From the NCBI GenBank assembly GCA_013365325.1, contig JABVXV010000219.1, positions 44,804-108,803 of the forward strand: a stretch of 64,000 nt of DNA, in the 5' to 3' direction. The notes under the pieces were generated by a model. The model was not told the origin of the DNA, made no database searches, and saw only the letters and a list, made by a program, of their open reading frames with translations. Source of the DNA: Dipetalonema caudispina (taxonomy: Eukaryota; Nematoda; Chromadorea; Rhabditida; Onchocercidae). The position numbers were made by a program, and so were the translations under genes. Below, one piece after another: positions 10,274 to 23,600 of the stretch. Within the stretch, counting starts at the first letter, position 1, and each line of letters opens with the position of its first letter.

Positions 10274-13200
10274 ATGCCAATGACTGCATCATCATTCTCG
10301 GATACGATGCTCTATGGACAACATGTGCGGATCAGCGTCGCTGCTAGCCAGGTCTGTTCAATTGTTTCTGTTACCGCTGTTGCTATTACTATTTCCTATA
10401 TTGTTATGATGAAATGAAGATAGAATGAGTGCTAAGTGAACATAGCAGATGAATTGTGATTCCTTTAATTATGATTGCTAACAATATATTAACTATGATT
10501 AACCGATTAGGGTCAAACCAAAACCATCGATAGCTATACCAGAAAGTGGAATAGAATTATCTATTAGTCAGAATAACCTTAAATTTTCTTCAAGAAAGTC
10601 ACATGATATCAATTTTTGTAGATGTTGCAAGAACAGTAAAGGACCTTTTTATCTCTTCTTTTTTTGCTTTACTATTATTTTACGGTTTTTCAGAATAAGC
10701 TACAGTTCAGTGACAAAAAACTGTTATACCTTATGATTGCCTTCGTTAATTTTAACCTTTTCACTGCTCATTGTTGCTATGATGGTACTTTATCATTGTT
10801 ATTACTTTGATACATTATAGCAAAAAGTTTTCAGGGTGGCAGAAGATATATGGAGGATCGAGTACACATCGAATGTGTTCGGCTTCCTAATGGCACTGTT
10901 GATTACCTTTACTTTGCTGTTTATGATGGACATGGTGGTTCAGAAGCCAGTGACTATGTCCGAAAACATCTCCTGAAGAACATTCAGTCACAGTTTGGCT
11001 TCGACGGCAGTGATGAACAAATGTTGGATGCTATAAAAAAAGGTTTCGTCGAAACGCATCTTGCGATGTGGAAAGTTGTCGGTTGGTATATGAATCTATA
11101 TGCGACTTTCTTTCCACATAAATTTTCCTAACATTTGTAAATTTGGTATTACAGTTTCCTGAAATTTAAAAATTTTTCACTGGTATCAAGAACATTAACA
11201 GTGACACTTTACAGACGATTGGCCCCTCACTTCCTCTGGTTATACTAGTACAGCAGGTACCACTGCCAGTTGTACTTTTATTCGACGTGGGAAGATATTC
11301 ACTGGGCATGTTGGCGATTCCGCTGTAATCCTGGGAGAAATGAATAGTTTGTTTTTCTTGCTCTTTTAATGACGAATTACTGCAATTTTCGGAAATTTCC
11401 AATGTGTTTAAAACCCAGCAGTATTCTTTTCCCGAACTTAAGTAAGTAACTCAAAAATATTTCTTAAGTAAATGGCATCTTTAGATGGTGAAATAAGAGC
11501 TAGTAGTTTGACAGTTGACCATAAGCCCGACAATTCTATCGAAGTGCAACGAATAAACAGTGCTGGTGGAATGGTAATGAAGAAGTCAGGCGTCACACGC
11601 GTTGTTTGGACAAGACCTATTCGGGGTCATGTTGGGCCCGTACGCAGGTCTACACCGACCGAAAGTATTGCTTTTCTTGCTGTTGCCCGTGCTTTAGGTT
11701 GGTGAAAGTTAAAAATATTCGGGTTTTTTTTTTGTTTGAAAACTTATTTCAAGTATGAGAAATTGTGGATGTTGTTTTAAATTTTTAGGTTTAAAAGAAC
11801 AGCTTCCAGGTAAGTGCGATTCCGAAATCCTTAACCTCACAGTTGTTTCGAATTTTACAGGTGATTTATGGTCATATAATCGAGAAACGAAACAATTTAT
11901 TGTAAGCCCTGAACCAGATGTCGCTGCATATGATCTTAACGATAACAATTTATGTTTGGTGCTTGGCTCAGACGGGCTAACCAATGTTTTAAAACCACAA
12001 CAAATTGTCGATATTGTGATGCATTATGAAAAATTATCACGTGATAAAGTAAATTTTTACTGTTCTGAAAAGGCTTTGTAAATAGAGAACACAGCGAGAC
12101 CGATATTATCTCAAAGCGGTTTTCTTGGGAAGTTTTGTACACGTGGACATTTTCAAAAAATTCTAGATATTTTATTACATTGTTATGCAGTGAAGTACTT
12201 TATTCCATTTATCATTTTAGCACGGCAGGTTACCAAATCATTCTCGTTGGATACTTCGTCATGCATTGGAAGGTTGGGGAGCGTCACGTGCTGATAATAT
12301 ATCAGTTATATCAGTTAGTTCATATTGTAATTTTCTTAGAAACTTTGCTTGAACTAGCCACATTAAGATGTTCTCTTTCTGTAATGTAGGTTGTACATTT
12401 TCAGGTATTTTTCGACAAAAAGAATATAGAAGTTAACGAAACATCAGTTCTGGCTGATGATATTAATTTGTGTCTGGATAAAGCACTTACAGACTTCGGA
12501 AATTCGACAGTCATGTTAGGACCGAAATATTGTAAACAGCTGAAAACGTTGGATGTCGATTTATATTATTCGGGCATCGTAGATCCCAATTTTACTACTG
12601 GTTAGCAACAGTTTTTATCACTTCCATAAAAAAATCCTCTGAGTTCTTATAATAATGGAGGTGTTAAAATCTTCGCTACATTATGTATCATTTCATGGTG
12701 AATTTATTATTCTTCTCAAGAGGTGTTAGAGCTGATTTAAATAGATTGTGATAAGAGTGTAAACTTTCAAAGTCTTTTTTTTTTGGTGATTTACACCAAC
12801 GACTACGCGGTGATAAATTAGAAACTTTGTAAATTTCAAATTTCATCCTTTTATTCTTAAAGAAGCGAAGGAAGGCAATAAGTTTTTGAGATAAATCGAA
12901 ACTATTCTAGAAATCACTTACAATGGACCTGGATATACACGTGATATTAGACGTCCGCTTACCCTCGTACAGTTCTCAGATATGCCAGTAATGCCGCTGT
13001 CTTCATTAGATCGTGTCTCAGCTATCCGTCGTTTAAGTGAATTATTCGGCACCAATAGTAAAGTTAAAGTGTTATCAGCTGGATGTGTTACTGGAGTAAT
13101 ATTGGAAGGAATGGATGAATTATACGAGAACCTTATAGAGTAAGTGAATTTACGCCCGTGATTCAGCGAGCTTTTTACAACTTTTTGAGAAATATAGTGC

Positions 13201-15696
13201 TGAAGTTTAAATGATGCTAGTAAGATAAAGACATGGGGCAGTAGTCTTGTCGTCGAAGCAAATTTTTAGCAGAAACGAACCTCGCATCTGAATATGAAAA
13301 CTTGGTAACGACGAAGTGGGAGATAGGGAATGTCTGTATGCATCAACAGCTTCTTTGCCATTGCGTTTATGGTGATAGAAATAATTTTTTCGAGGGGTCA
13401 TTTACATGGAGTAAAAAGTCATAGCTCAGAGCACATATCCCACGGTTTTGGTGTATAGACTAAATTCTCAAATGCATTATCTTCAACCAACACCTTTGTA
13501 GCGAAGGTGTTCTATATCCCTGTGATGAAGATGTAGCGCGGGAGGAGACAGTTGACAATGGTAGCGATAATGTTTGTAGTAATGGAGAAGATGAGAGTGT
13601 AGAAGCAGAAGGAATGTGTGGAGCAAATTCGAAAGTGAACACTGACGCGGTGCACTTAAAGGTAATGATTTCTTAAAGTATTCTAAATGTGGATAGGACA
13701 AAGAACAACGGATTGAAGCTCACTACCTGAAAAAGTTACTGATATGAAGAGAGCAAACTTTTTTCTGCTGGAGTTAATGAATTGTATTTTCCTATTATAT
13801 TTGGCAAAAGGTAGGGAAAAAAGAAATAGGGGAAGAGAAGTAGATTAGCTCTCAACTTTTCCTTGATATTTAGTATACATTATTACCTATGATTCCAAAC
13901 CGATTCCGAGAGTTTTTGACTGATAGCAGCAATTCTTTTTTCGTAATTTGTCAAAGTAGGGGGAGGACATCGAAGTCTTAATATCACCTCAGTGTTAAAA
14001 AGTGTTTTCAGTATGATGTTGTGACTGCTTTGAGTGCATCAAACCCAAAATGCCCGTCTAGTTCAAATATGAACAGCGTGGTAAGTCAATTTTCGAGACA
14101 TTTTTATTCGGATTCGGCTTATTTTTCATCTGTGAACGGATTTTTCACTCTGTTGCTCAGACAGTTGAATAAATAATCTAATGAAGAAATAAAATAAAAT
14201 AAAGTTTTAACTTTCTGTTGATGTAATTTTAAGAAAAGGATGGATGTGAAACTAACCTCTCTAATTTCTGAATGTTATTTATGAACTTACTCTTGTTAAA
14301 AGGAAGTGATTTTTTCAGGAACATTGCAATATGCCTTCATCTTTCTCAAACAGGAAACCCCTGTTTACTTCTCTCGCATCAAGTCCTTATTTAAAAACAA
14401 TAAGTAATTTTTCAAATGGATTTCTTAAAACTTGAAATTGCAAAAAATAACGAAAACGCAGGAAGATTCATTGCAAATTGAATCTCAAATTGCCAACTGA
14501 TTCTGCTTTTTTTGAAATCTTTGTATTGGTTTTTTGCTAGCATTATCAGATTATTTTGAATTCATTTAGCAATGTAAATCAATTCAAAAAGTGTCAGTTA
14601 TTTTTCTACCTGTATGAGAGTATGAGAGCACTTTTTTCAGGACAAAGAACTGTGCTTAGAGCCTGCCGAAGGAAACAAGCAATATATTTAAAATCTATGA
14701 AGGAAAATGGTATGTTAAGTGTTGACAGTGACAACAACATTCGTGAAGACTGTTTCAACAATAACCAGCTTTCTTCGACCAACCATTGCCATAGTTTTCA
14801 AAAGCTTGCTTCTTCACAACGTTTCAGCGGTGAACTTTTGAAAAAATTGAAAATTCATGAATTGATTTGCATTGTTTTATGATAGTTTAGTTTGTTGATA
14901 AAGCATTAAAATATTTATTTAAAATAATAATGTAAGGATAATACTAGGTTAGTTCGTAATTTTTGAGTGTTAGAATACTTTTCATTTCTTTATATATGGT
15001 AGTACCCTGACTATAATCAGTGACTTATAGATTTATAGATTTCTGCTTTAATTGAAAATTTTCAATCTTGTCGGCAAAACATTCTTTTTGTTTTACGAGC
15101 AGCTTATGAAGATTTTTTGTGGGTTTCAGACTTTTATAAATGAAAATTAATTGTTGAAGGTAGCGCTTCTGCCTTGTCTCCTTCATTGATGTTAGAGGCC
15201 CTACGAATTACGAATCAATTATTCGAGCATGATCCTTTTGCACGAGATCTCATTCTTGCTGGACGGCGGCCTCTTACTCGACGTCGTTTATCCTCTTCAT
15301 CTCTAGAACCATTACAAAAGAAATTTAAAGTTTCTATGGAAAGTCGAACAAGTACAGGTTTGTGAATGGAATTTATTTGTCAGTTCTTATGTTTTATATA
15401 CAAAAATTAAGGACTTTACGACCTTTTTATCAACGGGAAAAACAACAGTAATTCGAAAATAATCTTCTGTAAGTGGGACTTGGTGTAAGGATCATTTACT
15501 AAAGACACCTTTATTGAGCATAAATGAAACTTTTTCAGATCGTGTATGTGACGTTTCTACCAGAAATGTTGAAGAATCGGAACAAGATGTTGCAAACGCT
15601 AGTAAAGCTGAAGAATGCGCAGCACGAACCACTAGTAGATCTCGAGTGTGGGATTTCCTTTCCAATTTATTGGGGAATCGTTCAAACAAAAAATAA
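10274..15696 (+). CDS. ppm1d: Protein phosphatase PP2C family, PPM1D (WIP1) type
   Basis: Metal-dependent Ser/Thr phosphatase; mammalian WIP1 dephosphorylates p53, p38, ATM and Chk targets in the nucleus. Fourteen exons close in phase: 10274-10351, 10835-11081, 11215-11346, 11485-11697, 11861-12048, 12221-12313, 12390-12600, 12911-13139, 13502-13661, 14012-14080, 14319-14403, 14641-14829, 15160-15357, 15539-15696; about 749 residues. PP2C motifs in order: GGRRYMEDR, YDGHGGSEA, SSGYTSTAGTTAS, HVGDSAVILG, LTVDHKPDN, VTRVVWTRP, GPVRRST, FLAVARALG-DLWSY, FIVSPEPDV, GSDGLTNVL and SRADNISVIS; the metal-binding aspartates are present. The VVWTRP/GPVRRST segment is the PPM1D-specific loop. In the SDGLW motif Trp is Thr. 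The long acidic, Ser-rich tail is poorly conserved. An in-frame microexon sits between exons 4 and 5. Exons 3/4 and 10-12 are the least certain joins. Confidence 0.9.
11789..11809 (+). other. Candidate 21-nt microexon of the PPM1D-type gene
   Basis: Twenty-one bases are flanked by ATTTTTAG and GTAAGTG, both good splice sites. The phase matches the neighbouring exons, so inclusion adds LKEQLPG (seven residues) between ALG and DLW without breaking the frame. It is either an alternative microexon or a chance pair of sites. Confidence 0.4.
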
Positions 15697-15809
15697 TGTT
15701 GGGATATAACTCCATCCTCTAAGTTTCGAAGTACTGATTCGTGAATTTGCTTTATGTTTTTGACCTTGATATATCATTTTTCCGGTTTACCTTCCGCGAT
15801 AAGTTAGGA

Positions 15810-15815
15810 AATAAA
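15810..15815 (+). terminator. AATAAA polyadenylation signal after the PPM1D-type gene
   Basis: A canonical AATAAA lies 114 bases after the stop codon on the coding strand. Position and sequence fit a 3' end signal; no transcript evidence is available. Confidence 0.45.
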
Positions 15816-18800
15816 GCTTATGCACAAATAAATTTTGTTGAAAGTGCTTTTCCTCGAGGATTTTTCAATTTCATATTTTTCCATTATAATGTTTATTTGA
15901 AAAATATTTTGTGTTTTTGTCTTGGTGTTGATATTGTGGGAAACTGCCAATGTTACTGCTCATTCCAGTAGTATGAAACTTTATTGTATATTCCATTGTT
16001 GTGATTCTTTTGTTGTGGGTGCAATTATCATTTTATAGAAGCTATACTCTCATTTAATAAGACTGCTTCTTTTTGTCGTTTGTTAGGGTCTAATCTTGAA
16101 CAAAAGAAATGAAAGGAGCTGCTTACGGATCTGAAACTTTGTATTTCTGCAGGTTGTTAAAATAGTGGTCAATTTTTTATGAATTCGAATTTTCAATTCA
16201 TGGTGCATTATTTAAGTAATTAACTGGTTGGGCAAGCTACAGTTAGTTTAAAATAACATCGATGAAGTCGAAGGATTTTTACTCTGCATTCTTTAAACTT
16301 TTAAATTTCTTAGCAACATCGTAAAAGAATGATAACTTCTGTAACTGAATGTTATTTCTTGTAATCGTAGTACTTTCAACTGCAATGTAATTTCTTTTCA
16401 ATACTTTGCTTCAATTCCGGTTTTACTAGCTACGATTATTTAGAACGGCATTTACTGATGTTACCAGGGAATTCCCTGAAAGTAGAGTCTAGGTTTACCA
16501 ATCTTGATTTTACTTTCAAAGGGAAAGAAAGAGATCCCGTTCTAGAACTCTATATCCAAGGCAGCATCATTTCGTAAATCGCGTCTACTTTATGCTTTTC
16601 TATCTGGCAGTGTTTTGATTTTCGTATGTAAGGCTTTTAATTTCACAACAAATTTGCAGTCATTTTCAGCTTATCATAATTACGAATACTTCGGATTTCC
16701 ATGCTGCATTTTTTTTTTGCTAGGGACCATGTATTGGTCCTTCAGAAGTGCATGTTGTAAATTATTGCAGTTAATTGTGTCCTCCGAATATTCGTCCATT
16801 AATCTCCAGCACTCACTTATTTTTGGTTCGAGCAATCATGGCCACTTAAGTCCAAGTTGATAAGAGTTTTTCACCCATTCATTCCAAGTTTTTGCATCAT
16901 CATAAATGACGTGAATTAAACTGGATTAAAAGAAAGTGAAGATTACAATGAAGTGTTAGTAAATTTTTATTTTAAAATCTATGATTAAACGGATGGCGCC
17001 TTGACATAGTTTCATCGAAATGGGAGATCATTTTAATTTAATTCTTCGGTATTGTTCTCGATGAAACTTATTCTCCCTTTAACTCTCATTTTCAATCAGT
17101 AGCAATCATTTCTCGACAGATGTGTCAGATATCTTGTGCAATTAATCTAATTGGTAGTTACTACCATTAAACTTTAAAGGAAGTGATGTGTCCTCGTTTA
17201 GCAAACTTCTTTATCTTTATCTTTCATAATTTAAATTTCGCTGACATATGCTTCATATTATTGCTGCTTCAATGAAAACAACATATTATTAATTCTTTTT
17301 AGGTGTATAGTTTCTTTTTTTAAAATCGATTGAATACAAATAAGTCTGAATTAACCAGTTTATTTTCTGATGGTACAATCTCTTCTGGAAAAATAAATTT
17401 CCCAAAATTTTGCTCCATCTAACTTAATACTCACTCAGTTGGCCACTGTAGTTATTTAATCCATGGGAAGAATGGTAGAGTTAGGGTCTCTACTAATTCA
17501 TATGATAATAGGTCACGTAGTAAAATGAGACTTGAATATCCTTTTTTTTTAAAAGATGAAATATGTATTTAGAAATAATTTGAAACTATGGAATATACCA
17601 TTGGATGCGACAGAGGTCATTTCCTCTATTGCTCATCAATGTGAATATTTCGAATACTGAACGATCATATGAAGTTATATGAGTGGTCAACTAGAATTTC
17701 GGGAGAGATAACATTGCTAGGATACAATGGCGAGAACCAGTAGTGAGAAGAACGGTCAAATGTCCATATATGCAGTATAAAAGTGGGTAGTGGAGTGACT
17801 GATAATCGATTAACTGCACAATGAGTTACTATCAAAATTTTCTTCTACAAATAATTAATATTACTATTTTGATAATATATAAAAGTGCTCTAAGAAATGC
17901 TTTTGTTACCACTAAATTGAAAATGAAAGGTCAATAAGGATGGATAAGGTTAAATAAATAAGTGAAATTATTCAATGAGAAGTGCTGCATCAGAAGAAAT
18001 CAATCTTAGGATGGTTACCTACAATCGGTTGTACTAATTGATATCTAAAATGATGATAATTAATTAAAAGATTATGGAAGAAGAGAGGAGAAATTGATTG
18101 GGCTTGGCTATTCTTTAATTCTATATCCTTTATTTTCGAATTAATTTCTGATTCATCTGTCTTTCATTGAATTCGTACAAAATATGTTAATTCCCACATC
18201 TTTTCTCAGCATTACATATTGTTGTTGCATTTGTTGAAAATAAATTCCCTTTTTATTAGAAATAAAAACATTTCATTTATTTTGCATGCCTCCCAGAGGG
18301 TATTGTTTTGTAAACTTTAACGTTGAAGTGCTTTGTCATTTGATGTGACACTTAGCTGTTTATGTGTTGAAGCATGTGACTGTCAAAGGATCCCTAATGG
18401 AAGAAGGCTTAGGATGAGTAGATAATTCCTTAGCTTCCTGAAAGACAGCTACCCTAAGAGATTTGCATTATTCTTTAGAATGAAGGCTTATTACTCACTG
18501 TTTTTTACTCATTTCATCATGGTGAAGAATTAGATACCCTTCAGGTTTTTATATGGGAAAAGTGTCGAATAGTTTTGTTATCAACAAATTTGTTCCTTAT
18601 TTTGCAGTCTTTGATTTAGGCTAAAGTAATCTGAGCAAAATTTTGATGTAGCATGACATTTTGACCCTTGATCTTGATTATATTCCCAGATGCCACCGAT
18701 AATACGACATATATATCATACCATGCAGTTTCTTCTGGCTTTGTATATTTGTTCATAATTTAATCTGTACTTATTAGCATCAATATAAATCTTTAAAGGT

Positions 18801-20686
18801 TAAAAGTTAGTATTTTTGTCTTTGTTGATTACATGCGTCATATAAAAGTAGTCAGGTTGGATTTCTACCAGTAACTGTCATTCGTCCATTGTCTTGCTCT
18901 CAACAGTTTTGAGATATTGTAGTATAGTATTAAGGGTTTCTCCGAGGTTAGGTTTTTGATGTAGTGGTACTTGTTTACATGATAAAATAATTCAGACATC
19001 AATCTTGTGGGATCAAATATTTATTTAGGTTCTTAAGAAGTCTTTGACAAGGTAATGAATTCAGAAAAGGGAAATTTGGATATTGCAGAGTGTGACATTA
19101 CTCGATTTTTGGACTGAAACTCAGTAGGATTTTCGCTTTCTATTTAAAATTCCAAGCTACATTTAGTAAAAATTACAGCTCTCTTGAGAACATTAATTTC
19201 ACCAAAGATCTTCCTCTAGTTACTAATGTCATATTTTCATCGGCAAACAAGAGAAAAAAGAAATACTGTCATTGGAATGAGTTGAAATTGGAATGATTGA
19301 GATAGACGAGTGGAAAGTTAACGTAATATTCGATCTGATGCTTGCAAAGCTTCTAAAAATAAAATATTCTTGTTGCAGTACTAACCTCCTTTACCTCCGT
19401 TTACCAAATCGAATCTTCAACTGAATACTGATTTTTTTTCAGAAGCACTACATTTTAATCAGCACAGCATATAACATACTTTGTCTTATTAATTGTATCA
19501 ATTTCCTGATTGGAAAAAAGCGTTATGTTATTCATTCTGACCTTATAATTGCTCCATTTTAGATCATACCCACAATTTCAATTCTTATTTGATGGATAAG
19601 GTTAATCGTTTGTGTTGAGATAGTTATTTGTAATTTGTAGGAGGTATCATTCAAGTAAGGGAGATGGTTTAAAGTTGCGTGAAAGTAGAAACGATGGATG
19701 CCATTTTTGTAGATTAAATTTTATCTTAGAAGTGCTCAAATATCAATTTTTCGTTGATGGAAATTTCTAAATAAAATGTATCAGTAAGAAAAGCATTTCT
19801 ATCCTCGTCTTAAAGAATTGTGGATTGTATTACTTCAAGTTTGTTGCGGGTCACTGTCAGCAGTGGGAGAAGTATCAGAAGGTACCATCTGCTTTAGTGG
19901 ATATGCGGCGAACTGTTCTGAATACATCTCGAATTCTTCACTTTTGACCATGAATCCATCCATTAGAGATTATGTCTGATCACTCTCTTTCTTCCATCTT
20001 CTTCATCAAGTTGATTCCTAGAAAAGTACGTATATTCTGTCGAAAACATTGTTGCTACACAGTTGTACTGCGATTTGATAGGGGGCCTATGTGCGGAAAA
20101 TAGGGAAGAAAGGTGCTTATTTAATAAGGCGATAATGGATGATTATTCAATCTACCAGGCGGTGTTTTTACTAAGTTATGCTTTGTTTAATATTTCGCAT
20201 GTTTCAGATTACAAGACAAAGTGTTCTATAACAAAAAAGAGTTCGTGAAACAATCTGTTGGTTAGGAGAGGTATTAGCTTAATCGGTGAATAGAAAAATC
20301 ATCAACAAATATCAGTGGATCGGTTACTGTTTAGTAAAGGAAGGATTTTATTGTGGTATATTTTTTCTATTTTCCAGTAATATTCTTTACATTTGCAATA
20401 AGATGTTGAAATGTGAAATAAAGTTTAGTATCTCAGATTATGCTACTTTTTGCCAAATGACAACTGACAGTGTTATATCAATATAAAAAAAGAATGAGCT
20501 TTCAATAAACCGTGAATTCTTATGTCACTTGTTGAATGTATTAGATATTCAAATGTTTGAAATTTTCATGTGGGAGTACTTTTTTCGGGCAGCTTCGATG
20601 CAGCGAAAGACTTCCACGCTTGAAGTGAATTAACAAAAATATTTTCGTTCTCTTAACTGAAATTGATATAATGTGCATTTTATAGA
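15816..20686. other. Long gene-free region between PPM1D and AKAP1
   Basis: About 4.9 kb with no coding exon I can support on either strand. Short open frames at 16615-16860, 20063-20248 and 20286-20486 lack splice context and family similarity. The sequence is T-rich and of mixed composition, with no obvious repeats or RNA genes. It must hold the upstream region of the AKAP1-type gene. Confidence 0.45.
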
Positions 20687-23600
20687 ATGCCCAACGGGCC
20701 GATGGATCGTTTCCTAACACGGCGTTCGGTAGCCGTTCTTACGGGCAGTTTGGCATTCGCTGTTATTTACTGGTACATAAGACGACAGCAAAGTTTGAAG
20801 TGGTCAGTGAGGTTATCACTTACTTAGTTTCATTTGTAAGATGTAACTATGTGAGACTATAGTGGTATTGTTTCTGCAAAATCTTGCGTGTAACTTGCTT
20901 CATTAAGCTGACATTGATTCATATACTTACACTCAAAAAATTGTAAACTAATTGACCTATGTGATTACAGCCTGTCTTGCTTATAAACTAGTTTTTTTTT
21001 TTTTCTTTTTTTTTTCATTTTAGTGGAAGTAGAAACAGAAAAGCGAATGCGAAATTATACGGTCAGAAGAGTTTTGACGTTCTGAAAGAGAGCAAATCGA
21101 ATTCAAAGGAAAATATCGCATCAGTGGTGAAGTCGAATGACGATGTTGAGGATCTAAAGCTGAGTGATAACGTTGGAAATGCGGGGCTGGATTGTAACCA
21201 GTTTGGTAGAAAATTCAGTGATGATGTGTTAGTTGCCGAGTTGGATAATAATATGATAGATGCGAATGATATATCTGTTTTAGAAGTTCCAAATAATAGT
21301 TTACCAGAATCAAAAGGAGGTCCAATTGACAACTTTCCTCGCTCATATAAGATTTTGGTAAGTTTTGATTTTATTTGTATGAAACAAATTGCTCTTTTAT
21401 TAACCTGAGAAGTGTTGCTTATATCGTAAAACTGATCTGAAACAGTTTTATTTGGTGCGCATCCGAACAGCGCTACTGCTGATTCATGAACAATATCGTT
21501 AATATCTTTCAATATCTTTGCTGTCTAGTTTTATTTTAAGTACGGATTTGTTTTCTGTGGGTGATATGTAACTAGTGCTTGGCAGCATTTCGCTTTGCTT
21601 TATTAATATTAATGCTTAGGCACACTGTTATTCACTGAGGTCATTATACTGTGTCATCACTCTGAAGTGGTAAAGGCTCTAGAGTTTATTTTAGGTTATC
21701 GCTGTATAAAAGGTCTAGATTGCATTAATGTTACAATTTTTTACTCAAAACGTTTACTAGAAGGCATTATGCTAATCCATTATTCTGTCTTTCTTGCTTT
21801 CATTGCAGTTAAAAATTAGGAAAATTTCGAGCTGAAATCTTTTTTTTTTTTGTTTAAGGAGTCTTCCATTTTCAGGTGGCCAATGAAGAAGAGACTTTGA
21901 ATTCCTCGTCGATTTGGATAGAATCGGAAGCTGAAGTAGGAAATATTTGTATTACGAGAAAGTGCGAAAATGCTATTGGCAAACAAAGTTCTGATCCGAA
22001 CATTATTGAATATAGGTCTCTGAACACGCCGAGTAGTGAGGTCTAGTTTTTTAATTAATGGGACTTAAAATCGTTCTGCTTGTTTTGGATTTTTTGGTAG
22101 TGTGATGATTACTGGCTGCTACAATTATATAACCACTTCAGTGATAGTTCTAATAGAATTTTAATCCTAATTTATCAACTGAATATTTCTTAATTAAATG
22201 TTTAAAATTTATTATATCGAAAATTTTTTGTTAATGTCATAGTACCTCTCAAGTATCTTTGACACGTCATTCTTAAAAATAGAAGATATAAACTTCCCCC
22301 TTCACAGAGACACTTTTTGTGAGAAAGACTTGGAAATACGGGAATCCAAAATTATTTAATTCTTGATCTCACGTCAATGTTATGTACTTAAGGATGGATT
22401 ACGAGGGAGTTTTGTCCCTTTTTCCTTTCTTCAATGAATTTCCACTTCATACACACCTCAACACATCTTTTTTCATGTTACTCTTGTGATTGTGTCAAGA
22501 CTTTGAATATTTATCGCAGTTTGCAATTTCTAGGGTGGAAGCTTCTATCGTTCTTTTAAATTTTGAACTAATGGTGTCTATTCCTTAGTTCTTTTATTTG
22601 AATCCTTCTAAGTCAATTTCTGATAAATAGAATTGCAATTTCTCGTTCTGTTACCTTATTTTCTGCAAAGAGTCATTGTTTTTCGGAGTGCTCGAATCAT
22701 CATTTTTCTGCAGATATTTTGCGGATCTAGTGTTTTTTATGTGGAATATCTGTACGTCAACTTATGGCTATCTTTTTACCTCCATACCTTTTAAATTAAC
22801 TGGAAAGCTTTTTTTTCTGGTATTGTTTTATAGAGTATCGTAACTTTTTTGAATTCATGTTTTTGCCTGGATATAGACTCTTTCTTCTATCTCAAAATCC
22901 AATTTTACTATTTGTGTGAGTTTTGCTAGTGGGGATGACTGAGCAGCATTGATATGGTAGAAATAATGTAGGATTCCAAGCAATTGGGAGACTGTGTCAT
23001 CCACATATCAGTGGTCGAAAGTTCGGCGATCCGAACGGGCAACACTCTAATCAGCTCGTTAATGCGAGTAAATGATGAAAGATGTGATCTGATTGGGAAA
23101 CTGGCAAAAAAATTTCTATTATTTGGGATGTATATTTACCCCTTAAACAACACGAGATTAACCCAGATATTTTCTACACTGCTGACTTTGTCATCAGTAT
23201 TATCGAGAGGAAAGACTTACTGTAGTTCGTCTCTACTTTTGCATTCATCAAATTTAGCTGGCTAATTTACTCAACCATGAAATTACCTTAATTTTAGTGA
23301 GCGTTAAATTTTACCCCATTTCTTCATACTATTACTTAGTACACATGACTGCTTCCCAATTGCATTAAAATGACGCTTGCTTTTGTGTTTACGCCTTTCA
23401 CATGTATTTTTGCAAAAAGTTCGTAGATAACGGCTATGAAGAATACTAATATATTTAATTTGGAGTTGGCATGCTTCAAACAGCTTGCCAGGAAAGATAA
23501 AGCTTTGTAAGTGATATAAGCCGTACTGCCTGATTTAAATGATAGTAAAGAAGAGGGGGAGGAGTTAGCAGTGGAAGAAAAGTGAAATTGAAGAGGTTTA

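Noticed and set aside
11405..11444. Extra PPM1D exon before a GTAAGTAAC donor
   Set aside because: With the phase set by the preceding exon it hits a stop; skipping to the TTTAG acceptor at 11484 restores the conserved frame.
13460..13701. Minus-strand Ser/Leu-rich ORFs
   Set aside because: They are antisense to the acidic exon 9 of the PPM1D-type gene.
21063..21512. 149-codon minus-strand ORF
   Set aside because: Antisense to the second coding exon of the AKAP1-type gene, which has matching phases and good splice sites on the plus strand.
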